A stretch of 64,000 bases of DNA from Isoptericola halalbus. Lineage in GTDB: Bacteria > Actinomycetota > Actinomycetes > Actinomycetales > Cellulomonadaceae. Below the pieces are notes generated by a model, which ran no database searches, was not told the DNA's origin, and saw only the letters and a list, made by a program, of their open reading frames with translations. A program made the translations under genes and the position numbers. Numbering within the stretch: position 1 is the first letter of the stretch; the number at the start of each line of letters is the position of its first letter. The stretch spans positions 51,303-115,302 of the forward strand of contig VJZX01000006.1 in the NCBI GenBank assembly GCA_009663185.1, read 5' to 3'. Below, piece by piece: positions 1 to 8,253 of the stretch.

Positions 1-30
1 TCTTCCGTCAAACGCCCGGATCGCGGAAGA
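1..30. other. inverted repeat at window edge
   Basis: Seven-base arms TCTTCCG (1-7) and CGGAAGA (24-30) are perfectly complementary around 16 bases. It may be the terminator of a gene left of the window. A second small inverted repeat, TTCGC/GCGAA, lies at 71-85. Function unproven. Confidence 0.3.
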
Positions 31-95
31 GATGGCGACCTCGAAGGGTTGTCCACGCGCGCCCGCGGTGTTCGCCCTGAGCGAACAAGCGGACC

Positions 96-122
96 TTGGC
101 ACTCTCGGATCGAGAGTGCTAG
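96..122 (+). promoter_or_regulatory. CIRCE operator (HrcA site) upstream of hsp20
   Basis: TTGGCACTC (96-104), nine bases, then GAGTGCTAG (114-122). This matches the CIRCE consensus TTAGCACTC-N9-GAGTGCTAA with two changes, one in each outer part. CIRCE is bound by the heat-shock repressor HrcA. It lies 93 bases before the Hsp20 start, so the gene is probably heat-induced through HrcA rather than HspR. Confidence 0.8.
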
Positions 123-214
123 ACCAGAGGTGTAGCCACCCGACGTCGGGTGCGTGCGGCGTCGGGCGCGACGAGGCCGCAGGGCGCGGCCTCACGTCAA
201 GGAGGTGATGCGCG

Positions 215-643
215 ATGGCTGCGATGTGGGACCCGTTCCAGGAGATGGACCGGCTCTTCGGCTCGTTCGCCCTCAACCCCCGGGTCGCCCCCGCGATGCC
301 GATGGACCTCTTCCGCGAGGGTGACCACTTCGTCCTGGCCGTGGACCTGCCAGGTGTGGACCCGGGCACGATCGACGTGTCGTGCGAGGACCAGACCATG
401 ACGATCCGCGCCGAACGCACGGCTCGCTCCGGTGAGGGCCGGTGGCTGGTGCGCGAGCGCCCGGCGGGCACCTTCGCGCGTCAGCTGACGCTCGGCCGCG
501 GCCTCGCCATGGACAAGGTCTCGGCGTCCTACGCCGACGGCGTTCTGACGCTGACGATCCCTGTGTCCGAAGAGGCCAAGCCGCGCCGCATCGAGGTCGA
601 GCACACGGCCCAGCCGAACGTGATCGAGTCCTCGAAGAAGTAG
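215..643 (+). CDS. Hsp20/alpha-crystallin family small heat-shock protein
   Basis: Small heat-shock protein, an ATP-independent holdase that keeps unfolding proteins soluble in the cytoplasm. Its 142 residues are normal for bacterial Hsp20. The N-terminal WDPFQEMDRLF is the usual amphipathic opening. The alpha-crystallin beta-sandwich covers about residues 35-128, including the DGVLTLTIP signature at 108-116. ATG 215 is preceded by AAGGAGGTGATG, a near-perfect ribosome-binding site. A CIRCE element upstream indicates HrcA control. It is monocistronic, ending in a strong hairpin shared with the convergent membrane-protein gene. Confidence 0.95.
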   Translation: MAAMWDPFQEMDRLFGSFALNPRVAPAMPMDLFREGDHFVLAVDLPGVDPGTIDVSCEDQTMTIRAERTARSGEGRWLVRERPAGTFARQLTLGRGLAMDKVSASYADGVLTLTIPVSEEAKPRRIEVEHTAQPNVIESSKK

Positions 644-695
644 CACGCGACGAGGCAGGGCGCCCGGCGACGAGCCGGGGCCCTGCCTCGCGTGC
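643..695. terminator. bidirectional terminator hairpin
   Basis: Arms CGAGGCAGGG (651-660) and CCCTGCCTCG (681-690) enclose a second stem, CCCGG/CCGGG, and extend outward with further pairs. It sits between convergent genes ending at 643 and 698. Confidence 0.75.
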
Positions 696-697
696 GC

Positions 698-916
698 TCA
701 GCGTTCGTGGACGCCGATCATCGGCAGGCCGAAACCGAGGCAGACGGCGAGGATCCCGCCCACGAACAACGCGGGCCCCGTCGGCATCTCGGCGCCCGAG
801 CCGATGCCGATGAGGACGAGCCCGCCGACGAACAGGAGGAACGAGACGATCACACGTCCGAACAGCGTGCCGGACGGCTCCTGCCGGTTCCGCCGGTTGA
901 CCTGGAAGTCGCTCAT
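698..916 (-). CDS. small two-helix membrane protein, function unknown
   Basis: A 72-residue protein with a short polar N-terminus (SDFQVNRRNRQEP) and two predicted membrane helices. The first is around residues 20-38 (VIVSFLLFVGGLVLIGIG) and the second around 47-66 (ALFVGGILAVCLGFGLPMI). I chose ATG 916 because the frame upstream is Arg-rich and unlike a protein start. No family was recognised. It looks like the small conserved integral membrane proteins common in Actinobacteria. It may share a transcript with nothing else, since its upstream neighbour ends only about 50 bases away on the same strand but has a different role. Confidence 0.6.
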   Translation of the reverse strand: MSDFQVNRRNRQEPSGTLFGRVIVSFLLFVGGLVLIGIGSGAEMPTGPALFVGGILAVCLGFGLPMIGVHER

Positions 917-965
917 GGGCCCCACCGTACGCCGGTTCTCCCGGCCCCTTCCACGAACGTCCATC

Positions 966-1553
966 TCAGCGCTGCCGTTCGTAGGTCGCGATGATGACGC
1001 CGGTCGACGTGGTCAGGCAGTCGACGAGCGCCAGGTCGGCCGGCCCGGGCCCGCCGTCGAACAGCCTGCGCCCCGACCCGAGCAGCACGGGGTGAACCAT
1101 CAGGACGTACCGGTCGACGAGGTCGCGCTCCCGCAGCGACGCGACGAGCTCGCCGCTGCCCAGGACGGTGAGCGGGCCTCCTTCCTTAGCCGCGCGAACG
1201 TCGGCCACGGCGTCGAGGTCGCGCAGGAGCACGGAGTTCTCCCATGACGGCGGTCCGGCGAGCGTCGTCGAGACGACGTACTTCGTGCGCCGGTTGAGGA
1301 CCTCGGTGTACGGGTTGTCGCTCTGGTGCGGCCAGTAGGCGGCGAACTGCTCGAACGTGCGACGCCCAAGGAGCAGCGCGCCGTCGTCGGAGGCGTCCAT
1401 CATGGCGCCGAGCCGGTCCACCATGACGTCGTCCACGCGCGGCGCGGTCCAGCCGCCGAGCGTGAAGCCGTCCCGCGGGTCCTCGTCAGGCGACGCGGGG
1501 CTCTGCATGACCCCGTCGAGGCTCAGGTGGTCGAGGACGGTGATCGATCCCAT
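966..1553 (-). CDS. dihydrofolate reductase family protein (RibD C-terminal fold)
   Basis: A 195-residue stand-alone RibD_C/DHFR-fold oxidoreductase, probably NADPH-dependent and cytoplasmic; the substrate is unknown. Typical family features are the opening SITVLDHLSLDGVMQ, the LLLGRRTFEQFAAYWP segment near residue 70, PLTVLGSGELVASL and HPVLLGSGRRLF near the C-terminus. Many actinobacteria carry several paralogues, often annotated as deaminase/reductase. ATG 1553 was selected over a longer frame because GGGGAGG precedes it at normal spacing. The stop is 50 bases upstream of the small membrane protein gene. Confidence 0.85.
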   Translation of the reverse strand: MGSITVLDHLSLDGVMQSPASPDEDPRDGFTLGGWTAPRVDDVMVDRLGAMMDASDDGALLLGRRTFEQFAAYWPHQSDNPYTEVLNRRTKYVVSTTLAGPPSWENSVLLRDLDAVADVRAAKEGGPLTVLGSGELVASLRERDLVDRYVLMVHPVLLGSGRRLFDGGPGPADLALVDCLTTSTGVIIATYERQR

Positions 1554-1820
1554 GAAGACCTCCCCCAACGAGACCGTACGTCCTCGTTCCACGCCCGTAC
1601 AGACCGCGGGCGACCAACGAGCCTCTCGTGCTCCGGTCGAAGCGCACCGCCGTGAGCTCCATGCCCGCCCGCGACCCCGCAGCTGCACCGTACGGGGCGC
1701 GGTCCTTGACGACGACGTCGCGCGCGACGTCGAGCGCTGGCTCGCCGCGCAGACCTCCCTCTAGCCAAAATCGTCGCCTCGGGTGACTGTAGTGTCACGA
1801 CCCGGTGCGAGGAGAAGGCT

Positions 1821-3689
1821 ATGGACCACCGCAGCTCCACCCGTTCGACACGCAGACCGCTCGCCGCGGCCCTGGCCGCCGCCGTCACGACCGGCCTCGC
1901 CGTCACGACCGCCGTCGCGCCGGGCCTAGCTCCGGCGACGAGTCCGGCCGCCGCGGCGCCGCGCCATGAGGACAAGATCCCGATGGCGGTGGGCTACGGC
2001 GGCGCGATCAGCACGGTCGACCCCGAGGCGAGCCGCATCGGGCTCGAGGTGCTGCGCAAGGGCGGCAACGCCGTCGACGCCGCGGTCGCGGCCGCTGCCG
2101 CGCTCGGCGTGACCGAGCCGTACAGCGCGGGCATCGGCGGCGGCGGCTTCCTCGTCCACTACGACGCCGGCACGGGCGAGGTCACGACCATCGACGGCCG
2201 TGAGACGGCGCCGGCCGCGATGCCCACCGACGCGTTCGTCGACCCGGCCACGGGAGCGCCCTACCGCTTCTCCCCCGACCTCGTCACGAGCGGCGTCTCC
2301 GTCGGCACGCCGGGCACGCCCGCCACGTGGGAGGTCGCGCTCGCCGAGTGGGGCACGCTCTCGCTCAAGGAAGCCCTCAAGCCCGCGACCCAGCTCGCCC
2401 GCCGCGGCTTCGTCGTCGACGACACCTTCCGCAACCAGACGCTCGACAACGCCGACCGCTTCGCCGCCTTCCCAGCCACCTCCGAGCTGTTCCTTCCCGG
2501 TGGCGACGCGCCCGTCGTCGGGACGATCTTCCGCAACCGGGACCTCGCGGCCACGTACGACCTGCTCGCCGAGCAGGGCACCAAGGCTTTCTACACCGGC
2601 GACCTCGCCGAGGAGATGGTCAGCGCCGTCACCGACCCGGCCACGGACCCCGGCACCGACCTGCCGGTACCGCCCGGGTACCTCGCGCTCGAGGACCTCG
2701 AAGCCTACGAGGCGCTCGTCCAGGACCCGACGCACGTGAAGTACCGCGACTACGACGTCTACGGCATGGCACCGCCGTCGAGCGGCGGCTCGACCGTCGG
2801 CGAGGCGCTCAACATCCTCGAGACGTTCGACCTGCCGGGCATGTCCGACGTCGACTACCTGCACCACTACCTCGAGGCGAGCGCGCTGTCGTTCGCCGAC
2901 CGTGGGGCGTACCTGGGCGACGCGGCGTTCGTGGACGTCCCGCTCGACACGCTGCTCTCGGACGACTTCGCCGCGGAGCGCGCGTGCCTCATCGACCCGA
3001 CGACGGCGCTGGTCAAGCCCCTCGCGCCCGGCGACGTCGACGCCGGGTCGAGCGACTGCGGCGAGACCGTCCCGCTCGAGGAGGCGGACACCGAGAACAT
3101 CTCGACGACCAACCTCACCGTCGTCGACGGGGAGGGCAACATCGTCGAGTACACGCTCACCATCGAGCAGACGGGCGGCTCCGGCATGGTCGTCCCGGGC
3201 CGCGGCTTCCTGCTCAACAACGAGCTCACGGACTTCTCGCTGGTCTGGGCCCCGGGCGACCCGAACCGGATCGAACCCGGCAAGCGTCCCCGCTCGTCGA
3301 TGGCGCCCACGCTCGTGCTGCGCGACGGCGAGCCCGTCCTCGCGCTCGGCTCCCCCGGCGGGTCCACCATCATCACGACCGTCCTGCAGACCCTGACGAA
3401 CCGCCTCGATCGCGGGATGGACATCGCCGAGGCGCTCTCCGCGCCCCGCGCGACCCAGCGCAACACCGCCGCCGCGCTTGCGGAACCCGAGTTCATCGAG
3501 CTCTACGGCGCAGAGCTCGAGGCGTACGGGCACCGGCTCATCCGCTCGGGCGACCAGTTCACGAGCGCGGCCGAGATCGGCGCCGCCACGGCGATCGAGT
3601 TCGGCCCCGACGGCCTGCTCACCGCGGTGTCGGAGCCACGGCGCCGCGGCGGCGGGGCCGCGATGGTGCTCGAGCCCGTCTCCCCCTGA
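1821..3689 (+). CDS. ggt: gamma-glutamyltransferase, secreted
   Basis: Gamma-glutamyltranspeptidase, an N-terminal nucleophile hydrolase that removes or transfers the glutamyl group of glutathione and related compounds outside the membrane. It has 622 residues. An Ala-rich signal peptide with an Arg-rich start covers roughly residues 1-48. The large-subunit motif GIGGGGFLVHY is near residue 105. The predicted self-cleavage site lies before T429 in STTNLTVVD, making T429 the catalytic nucleophile. The small subunit then carries GSGMVVPGRGFLLNNE and PGKRPRSSMAPT, and GSPGGSTI forms the oxyanion region. The family's usual TTH is TTN here, a common variant. ATG 1821 follows GAGGAGAAGG. Confidence 0.93.
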   Translation: MDHRSSTRSTRRPLAAALAAAVTTGLAVTTAVAPGLAPATSPAAAAPRHEDKIPMAVGYGGAISTVDPEASRIGLEVLRKGGNAVDAAVAAAAALGVTEPYSAGIGGGGFLVHYDAGTGEVTTIDGRETAPAAMPTDAFVDPATGAPYRFSPDLVTSGVSVGTPGTPATWEVALAEWGTLSLKEALKPATQLARRGFVVDDTFRNQTLDNADRFAAFPATSELFLPGGDAPVVGTIFRNRDLAATYDLLAEQGTKAFYTGDLAEEMVSAVTDPATDPGTDLPVPPGYLALEDLEAYEALVQDPTHVKYRDYDVYGMAPPSSGGSTVGEALNILETFDLPGMSDVDYLHHYLEASALSFADRGAYLGDAAFVDVPLDTLLSDDFAAERACLIDPTTALVKPLAPGDVDAGSSDCGETVPLEEADTENISTTNLTVVDGEGNIVEYTLTIEQTGGSGMVVPGRGFLLNNELTDFSLVWAPGDPNRIEPGKRPRSSMAPTLVLRDGEPVLALGSPGGSTIITTVLQTLTNRLDRGMDIAEALSAPRATQRNTAAALAEPEFIELYGAELEAYGHRLIRSGDQFTSAAEIGAATAIEFGPDGLLTAVSEPRRRGGGAAMVLEPVSP

Positions 3690-3719
3690 CGGGCCGGCTC
3701 TCCCGAGGGCGACACACGA

Positions 3720-3757
3720 CGACGGCGGCACGCACCTCCAGGTGCGTACCGCCGTCG
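3720..3757. terminator. bidirectional terminator hairpin
   Basis: A 38-base hairpin with arms CGACGGCGG (3720-3728) and CCGCCGTCG (3749-3757). One mismatch is followed by ACGCACC/GGTGCGT around loop TCCA. It separates convergent ggt and the sugar dehydrogenase gene. Confidence 0.85.
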
Positions 3758-3811
3758 CGCAGTGCCTCGCCGGTGAGGCCGGCGCGCCGTCAGGTCATCG
3801 GAGCGTCACGC

Positions 3812-6367
3812 TCACGGTGCCTGGCCGACGCCGGCACCCCGGAACGTCAGGCTGTCGACCGCGGCGTCGCCGCGGACGGAGACGTAGAGCGACCCTGACC
3901 CCGTCGGCGCGGCGCCGGCGACCCGGACCACCGCGTCCTGCCAGCCCTGGCCCGGCTTGAGAGTGACCGTGCCGAACGGCTTGGCCTTCGGCGAGCCGTA
4001 CCGGAGCTCGAGCTGGCCCTTGCCGGAGGCCCGGACCACCACGTCGTCGATGTTCACGAAGCTCACCGGGTCCCACCGCAGGACGTCGCCGGCACCGAGC
4101 CGCACAACGTGGCCGGCGCTCGCCGCCGCGTCGGCGACGACGTCACCGCCGCCGAGGCCGGTGGCGTACTCCGCCTCCTGCTGGAACGGGTTGAGGCGCG
4201 CGGTGGCCTCACCCTTCGCCGGGGTCAGCCCGTTGGCGCCCTCGTCGGTGTAGGTCACCACGAGCGCACCGTAGAGGTTCGCCCCGGCGCCATGCTGCGG
4301 CGAGTTCGCGTCGGTCGGGAGCACACCCGAGCAGCCCGTGCCCGAGACCTCGGGGTGAGCGTGCTCGTCGTGGCCGAGGCCGTAGGTCCACCGGACACGC
4401 GAGCAGACGGTGTTGTCGCCGTCCTCGGCGTCGTGCGTGGTGATCCGGAACGGGACGCGGTCGCCCCACCCGAAGAACCCGCCGTTCGCCGGCAGCTCGA
4501 TCGTCACCTCAGGCGCGGTGTTGCCGACGCTGATCGTGCGCGTCGCGAGGCTGATCCTGCCGCCCGAGTCCGTGACGCGCAGCCGTGCCGTGTAGACGCC
4601 GAGATCGGTGTAGGTGTGCGTCGCCTCGATCCCGGTGGCGTCGAACGTGCCGTCGCCGTCGAAGTCCCACTCGTAGGTGAGCGCCTGACCCTCGGGGTCC
4701 GAGGAGCCGGAGGCGTCGAACGCGACCGTGAGCGGGGCGCTCGACGACGAGTGCGGCGTCGCCGAGAGCACGGCCTGCGGCGAACGGTTGTCCTGAGCGT
4801 AGGCGATGCGGTGCAGGCCCGAGTCGGGGTTGGGGCGGAAGAAGCCGTCGCCGTACTCGAGGACGTACAGCGCGCCGTCCGGACCGAACTCGAGGTCCAT
4901 CGGGTTGTCGATGCGCGGCAGGCCCGCGGGCTCGATGACGGCGTTGGGCAGGAAGTCCTCGATGCCGGTGACGTCGTAGGTCGATGGGTCGATCGTGAAC
5001 GCGGCCAGGTAGTCCTGCGAGAACTCACCGAAGAACGACTTGCCGTCCCAGTACGCCGGCAGCTTGGCCGTCGACGGGTTGGCGGCGTCGTAGTGGTACA
5101 CGGGGCCGCCCATGGGGCCCTGGCCGCGGCCCGATCCGAAGTTCACCAGCTGGTCCCGTTCCTGCTGTCCGGGCTCGTCGCCGTAGTACAGGGTGGCTGC
5201 CCGCGAGGCCGGGAGCTCCGTCAGGCCGGTGTTCCAGCGGGAGTTGTTCAGCGGGGCGGCGCAGTCGAACCACGCGCCCGGCGTCGCCGTCGCGAAGTTC
5301 CACTCGTTGTAGGCGGCGTTGGGCCCGTGGCAGTACGGCCAGCCCGAGTTGTGCGGGTCGTCGAGGCTCACGACGTTCCACTCGACGTAGCCCATGGGGC
5401 CGCGGTCCGGGTTGGGCTGCGGCGCGTCGGGTCCGTAATCGCCCCACGAGAGGCTGTTCGTCTGAGGGTCCACGTCGATGCGGAACGGGTTCCGGACGCC
5501 CATCACGAAGATCTCGGGGCGCGTGTTCGGCGTCCCGGGCGCGAAGAGGTTCCCTTCCGGGATGGTGTAGCTGCCGTCCGCCTCGACGTGGATGCGCAGG
5601 ATCTTGCCGCGCAGGTCGTCGGTGTTGCCCGAGCTGCGGCGCGCGTCGAAGCCGGGGTTCATGCCCGGTGCGTCGTTGTTGGGCGCCATGCCGTTGGCGC
5701 CGGGCGTGCCGGCGGGCGTGTTGTCGCCGGTCGAGAGGTAGAGGTTGCCCTCGGCGTCCCAGTCCATGTCGGCACCGACGTGGCAGCACTGACCACGCTG
5801 GACCTCGACGTCGAGGATCGCCTGCTCGGTCGACAGGTCGAGGCTCTCGCCCGTCCACCTGAACCGGGAGAGCCGGTTCACGCCGAGCCACCGGTCCCAG
5901 TAGGTCTCGTCCTCGCCCGCGGGCAGGGTGGTCGGCGCCGAGCCGGCCGGCGTGTCGGCCTGGCCGTCACCGTCGGCGTCGCGCGGCGCGTAGACGAGGT
6001 AGACCCAGCCGTTCTGCTCGAAGTCGGGGTCGACGGCGATGCCCTGGAGCCCGTCCTCGGAGTTGGCGTAGACGTCGATCGTGTTGATGATCTCGGTGAT
6101 GCCCGTGGCGGGGTCCGTCAGCCGGATGTCGCCGTTGCGGGCCGTGTGGAGGATCCGGTTGTCGGGGAGGATCGCCATGTCGATCGGCTCGCCGACGTCC
6201 TTGGTCAGGGTCGTGCGCTCGTAGTTCGACCAGTCGAGCGCGGGCTCGTCGGCCACGGCTTGTGCCGGGGCGGCAACCGCCGTCAGCCCAGCGGAGACGA
6301 GGGTGATCGCGGCGACGGCGCCGGCGACCGATCTGCCTCGTCGGGCTTGCGCCTGGGTACGCTTCAT
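3812..6367 (-). CDS. secreted PQQ-dependent sugar dehydrogenase with PKD and C-terminal carbohydrate-binding-like domain
   Basis: A large extracellular glucose/sorbosone dehydrogenase-type protein of 851 residues that would oxidise sugars outside the cell using PQQ. Residues 1-38 are a signal peptide ending AAPAQAVA. The six-bladed propeller, about 45-535, has family motifs GLQGIAVDPDF (106-116), GNLYLSTGDN and GVRNPFRIDVDP. A PKD domain follows (DPEGQALTYEWDFDGDG, ending in TDLGVYTARLRVTD). The C-terminus from about residue 730 resembles a CBM6-type beta-sandwich (QQEAEYATG, DVLRWDPVSF). ATG 6367 has AGGAG ahead of it. The multidomain build fits attack on or attachment to plant polymers; the substrate and true cofactor are inferred from the family. 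Confidence 0.85.
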   Translation of the reverse strand: MKRTQAQARRGRSVAGAVAAITLVSAGLTAVAAPAQAVADEPALDWSNYERTTLTKDVGEPIDMAILPDNRILHTARNGDIRLTDPATGITEIINTIDVYANSEDGLQGIAVDPDFEQNGWVYLVYAPRDADGDGQADTPAGSAPTTLPAGEDETYWDRWLGVNRLSRFRWTGESLDLSTEQAILDVEVQRGQCCHVGADMDWDAEGNLYLSTGDNTPAGTPGANGMAPNNDAPGMNPGFDARRSSGNTDDLRGKILRIHVEADGSYTIPEGNLFAPGTPNTRPEIFVMGVRNPFRIDVDPQTNSLSWGDYGPDAPQPNPDRGPMGYVEWNVVSLDDPHNSGWPYCHGPNAAYNEWNFATATPGAWFDCAAPLNNSRWNTGLTELPASRAATLYYGDEPGQQERDQLVNFGSGRGQGPMGGPVYHYDAANPSTAKLPAYWDGKSFFGEFSQDYLAAFTIDPSTYDVTGIEDFLPNAVIEPAGLPRIDNPMDLEFGPDGALYVLEYGDGFFRPNPDSGLHRIAYAQDNRSPQAVLSATPHSSSSAPLTVAFDASGSSDPEGQALTYEWDFDGDGTFDATGIEATHTYTDLGVYTARLRVTDSGGRISLATRTISVGNTAPEVTIELPANGGFFGWGDRVPFRITTHDAEDGDNTVCSRVRWTYGLGHDEHAHPEVSGTGCSGVLPTDANSPQHGAGANLYGALVVTYTDEGANGLTPAKGEATARLNPFQQEAEYATGLGGGDVVADAAASAGHVVRLGAGDVLRWDPVSFVNIDDVVVRASGKGQLELRYGSPKAKPFGTVTLKPGQGWQDAVVRVAGAAPTGSGSLYVSVRGDAAVDSLTFRGAGVGQAP

Positions 6368-6424
6368 GTGTGGTGCTCCTGTCCGGTTGACCGCCTGTCA
6401 GGGTTCATCACGGACCGGGTCACC

Positions 6425-6446
6425 CGCCGTCGCTGCAACGACGGCG
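6425..6446 (-). other. hairpin in the leader of the sugar dehydrogenase gene
   Basis: Perfect arms CGCCGTCG (6425-6432) and CGACGGCG (6439-6446) around six bases, about 58 bases before the start codon. It could be an operator or an mRNA structure. The rest of the gene-free stretch 6368-6684 holds a candidate promoter at 6631-6658 and otherwise nothing recognisable; no known riboswitch motif was seen. Confidence 0.4.
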
Positions 6447-6630
6447 CAGGGTGGCCCGGTCGTCTCTCGCGCGCCTGTCGGCGCGCTCCACCCACCTCCT
6501 CGCTCGTCCTCGAGCCGGCGCATCCCCCGCGTCGCGCGGCGGATCGCACGGTGCCTGTGGTGCCGTCAGACGAGCCCGGGTGGCCGCTGTGCCGTCGTCG
6601 GCGTGGGCGACGCGAGCTGTCTGGTTCCGC

Positions 6631-6658
6631 ATCCTACGGCACTTGTGACGACTGTCAA
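6631..6658 (-). promoter_or_regulatory. sigma-70-like promoter for the sugar dehydrogenase gene
   Basis: On the minus strand TTGACA (6658-6653), 16 bases, then TAGGAT (6636-6631). This is the best sigma-70-type match in the upstream region and lies in its most AT-rich part. It implies a 5' leader of about 255 bases. Confidence 0.5.
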
Positions 6659-6684
6659 TCAAAAGTCGACTTGCCGCCGGCGGT

Positions 6685-7113
6685 TCATCGGACCGGCGCG
6701 GAGACCTGCCTGACCAGCGCATCCACGATGCGGACGTCGCCCTCGAGCCAGTCGAGGTCGGGCGAGGAGGCGACGGCCAGCCACCGCACCTCGTCGTGCT
6801 CGATCAGCGGCCGCGGCTCGCCGTGCGTGATGCGGGCGTACCAGAGGCGCAGGACGTGGCGGTCCGTGATGATCCAGGCGCCGTCGTCGGGGCCCGGCAG
6901 CTCGGCACCGAGCTCGACCTCGACGCCGAGCTCCTCCGCCAGCTCGCGGTGCAGCGCCTGGAGGGGCTCCTCCCCCGGGTCCACCTTGCCGCCCGGGAAC
7001 TCCCAGCGCCCCGCCAGCTCCGCCGGGCGGCTGCGGCGCGCCGCGAGGAGCACGGTCGGGCGGGCGAGGTCGTCGACGATCGCGGCGGCAACCACGAGGC
7101 GGCGGTCTGTCAT
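6685..7113 (-). CDS. Nudix hydrolase, MutT-like 8-oxo-dGTP diphosphatase
   Basis: A 142-residue cytoplasmic Nudix pyrophosphohydrolase, probably sanitising oxidised dGTP. The complete Nudix box G-x5-E-x7-REL-x-EE-x-G-V is present around residues 35-58 (GGKVDPGEE, RELAEELGV). The preceding WEFPGGK is the MutT-type opening. ATG 7113 opens the conserved MTDRRLVVAAAIV; upstream codons lack homology-like character. The substrate is inferred. It lies downstream of the LuxR-type gene on the same strand but is separated from it by a strong terminator. Confidence 0.9.
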   Translation of the reverse strand: MTDRRLVVAAAIVDDLARPTVLLAARRSRPAELAGRWEFPGGKVDPGEEPLQALHRELAEELGVEVELGAELPGPDDGAWIITDRHVLRLWYARITHGEPRPLIEHDEVRWLAVASSPDLDWLEGDVRIVDALVRQVSAPVR

Positions 7114-7221
7114 GCCCGCGAGTCTGCCATCAGACCGTGTCGGGACCGTGTCCTGCGCATGTCCTGGCTGGCACGGCGGCACGGCGGCGCGGCGGTCTGC
7201 CGACACGGCCCCGGACATGGC

Positions 7222-7265
7222 GAGGCCCCGTCGTCCTACAGCCCCCTGTCGGACGACGAGGCCTC
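7222..7265 (-). terminator. terminator hairpin
   Basis: Fifteen-base arms (7222-7236 and 7251-7265) pair with one mismatch around a 14-base loop. It lies 14 bases beyond the stop of the LuxR-type regulator. Confidence 0.8.
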
Positions 7266-7278
7266 ACGCTCAGATCGT

Positions 7279-7521
7279 TCAGCCGGCGTTGAGTCCTGCC
7301 CGGCGTGCCCAGGCGACCGCGTCGGCGCGGTTGGACACTCCGAGCTTGCGGTAGACGCTCCGCACCTGCGACTTGACGGTGTTGCGCGTGACGAACAGCT
7401 TGCTCGCGATCTGCTCGAGGGTGACGTCCTCGGACAGGTTGGACAGGACGACCTGCTCACGGCGGGTCAGGATCATGCCCGGGTGTACAGGTGCCAGACT
7501 GGTCAGCTCCATGATGCTCAT
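7279..7521 (-). CDS. stand-alone LuxR-type HTH regulator
   Basis: An 80-residue protein that is almost entirely a LuxR/NarL-type helix-turn-helix (about residues 18-75). LTRREQVVLSNL opens the domain, followed by TLEQIASKLFVTRNTVKSQV as scaffold and recognition helix, then YRKLGVSNRADAVAWARR. There is no receiver or sensory domain, as in GerE-like single-domain regulators. ATG 7521 is preceded by GGAGGA at good spacing. Transcription stops at the adjacent hairpin, so it appears monocistronic. Targets are unknown. Confidence 0.85.
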   Translation of the reverse strand: MSIMELTSLAPVHPGMILTRREQVVLSNLSEDVTLEQIASKLFVTRNTVKSQVRSVYRKLGVSNRADAVAWARRAGLNAG

Positions 7522-7650
7522 TGCTCATTCCTCCAACGCGGCCGCCGACCGTGACGTGGTCGGCCTGGGGACTGCCGCTATGTGGTGGGAGGAGGTGGGT
7601 GATGCTTTATGACGCCCGTCACAACGATCTGTTGGGCTATGACGCGTCAC

Positions 7651-7687
7651 GGGCCGGCGCCCATCTGCTCGAGATGGACGCCGGCCC
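7651..7687. terminator. terminator hairpin downstream of gcvH
   Basis: GGGCCGGCG (7651-7659) pairs with CGCCGGCCC (7679-7687), with inner CCATCT/AGATGG around loop GCTCG. It lies about 90 bases past the gcvH stop and upstream of the LuxR-type gene. Confidence 0.75.
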
Positions 7688-7779
7688 GTCGTTTGCCCTG
7701 GTCAGCAATCCGCCGGCACCACCCGCCGGCACCGGATCGCCGTATATCACAGTTTGATCACGCTGCGTTCAGCGGGCGC

Positions 7780-8148
7780 TCAGCCCGAATGTGCGGCATA
7801 CTCCGCGGCGGTGAGGAGGTCGCCCGCGCCGGTGACGTCGACCTTGAACAGCCAGCCCGCGCCGAAAGGGTCCGAGTTGACCAGCGCCGGGTCGTCCACG
7901 GCGGACTGGTTCACCTCGACGACGGTCCCGCTCACCGGCGAGTACAGCTCCGAGACGGACTTGGTCGACTCGATCTCCCCGACCACGGCGCCGGCCTCGA
8001 TCGTCGTACCGACCTCGGGCAGCTCGAGGTAGACGACGTCGCCGAGCGCGTCGGCGGCGACGGACGTCACGCCCACTGTCGCGGGGGACGCGTCGTCGAC
8101 CCACTCGTGCTCGACGGAGTAGCGCAGGTGCGCGGGGAAGTCGGCCAT
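7780..8148 (-). CDS. gcvH: glycine cleavage system H protein
   Basis: A 122-residue lipoyl carrier that shuttles the aminomethyl group between the P, T and L proteins. The lipoylated lysine is K63 in [11 protein letters not shown], the canonical motif. The N-terminal RYSVEHEWV and C-terminal GWLFKV are also typical. ATG 8148 is preceded by AAGGAG; a longer frame lacks support. Third gene of the gcvP-gcvT-gcvH operon, about 105 bases after gcvT, with a hairpin in between. Confidence 0.97.
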   Translation of the reverse strand: MADFPAHLRYSVEHEWVDDASPATVGVTSVAADALGDVVYLELPEVGTTIEAGAVVGEIESTKSVSELYSPVSGTVVEVNQSAVDDPALVNSDPFGAGWLFKVDVTGAGDLLTAAEYAAHSG

Positions 8149-8204
8149 GAGGTGCTCCTTCGTATGTGCGGTCGGGCGTGAGCATGCGTGCGGCTGCGTC
8201 ACGA

Positions 8205-8239
8205 CCCGCCGCCACGAGCATGCTCGAACGGGCGGCGGG
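8205..8239 (-). other. hairpin between gcvT and gcvH
   Basis: CCCGCCGCC (8205-8213) pairs with GGCGGCGGG (8231-8239) and encloses the palindrome CGAGCATGCTCG. It could be a processing site or partial terminator lowering gcvH expression relative to gcvT. Confidence 0.5.
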
Positions 8240-8253
8240 CCAGGACGATCGTC

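Noticed and set aside
4109-7354. Open frame of over 1000 codons opposite the sugar dehydrogenase and Nudix genes
   Set aside because: Antisense shadow with no domain signature and no ribosome site.
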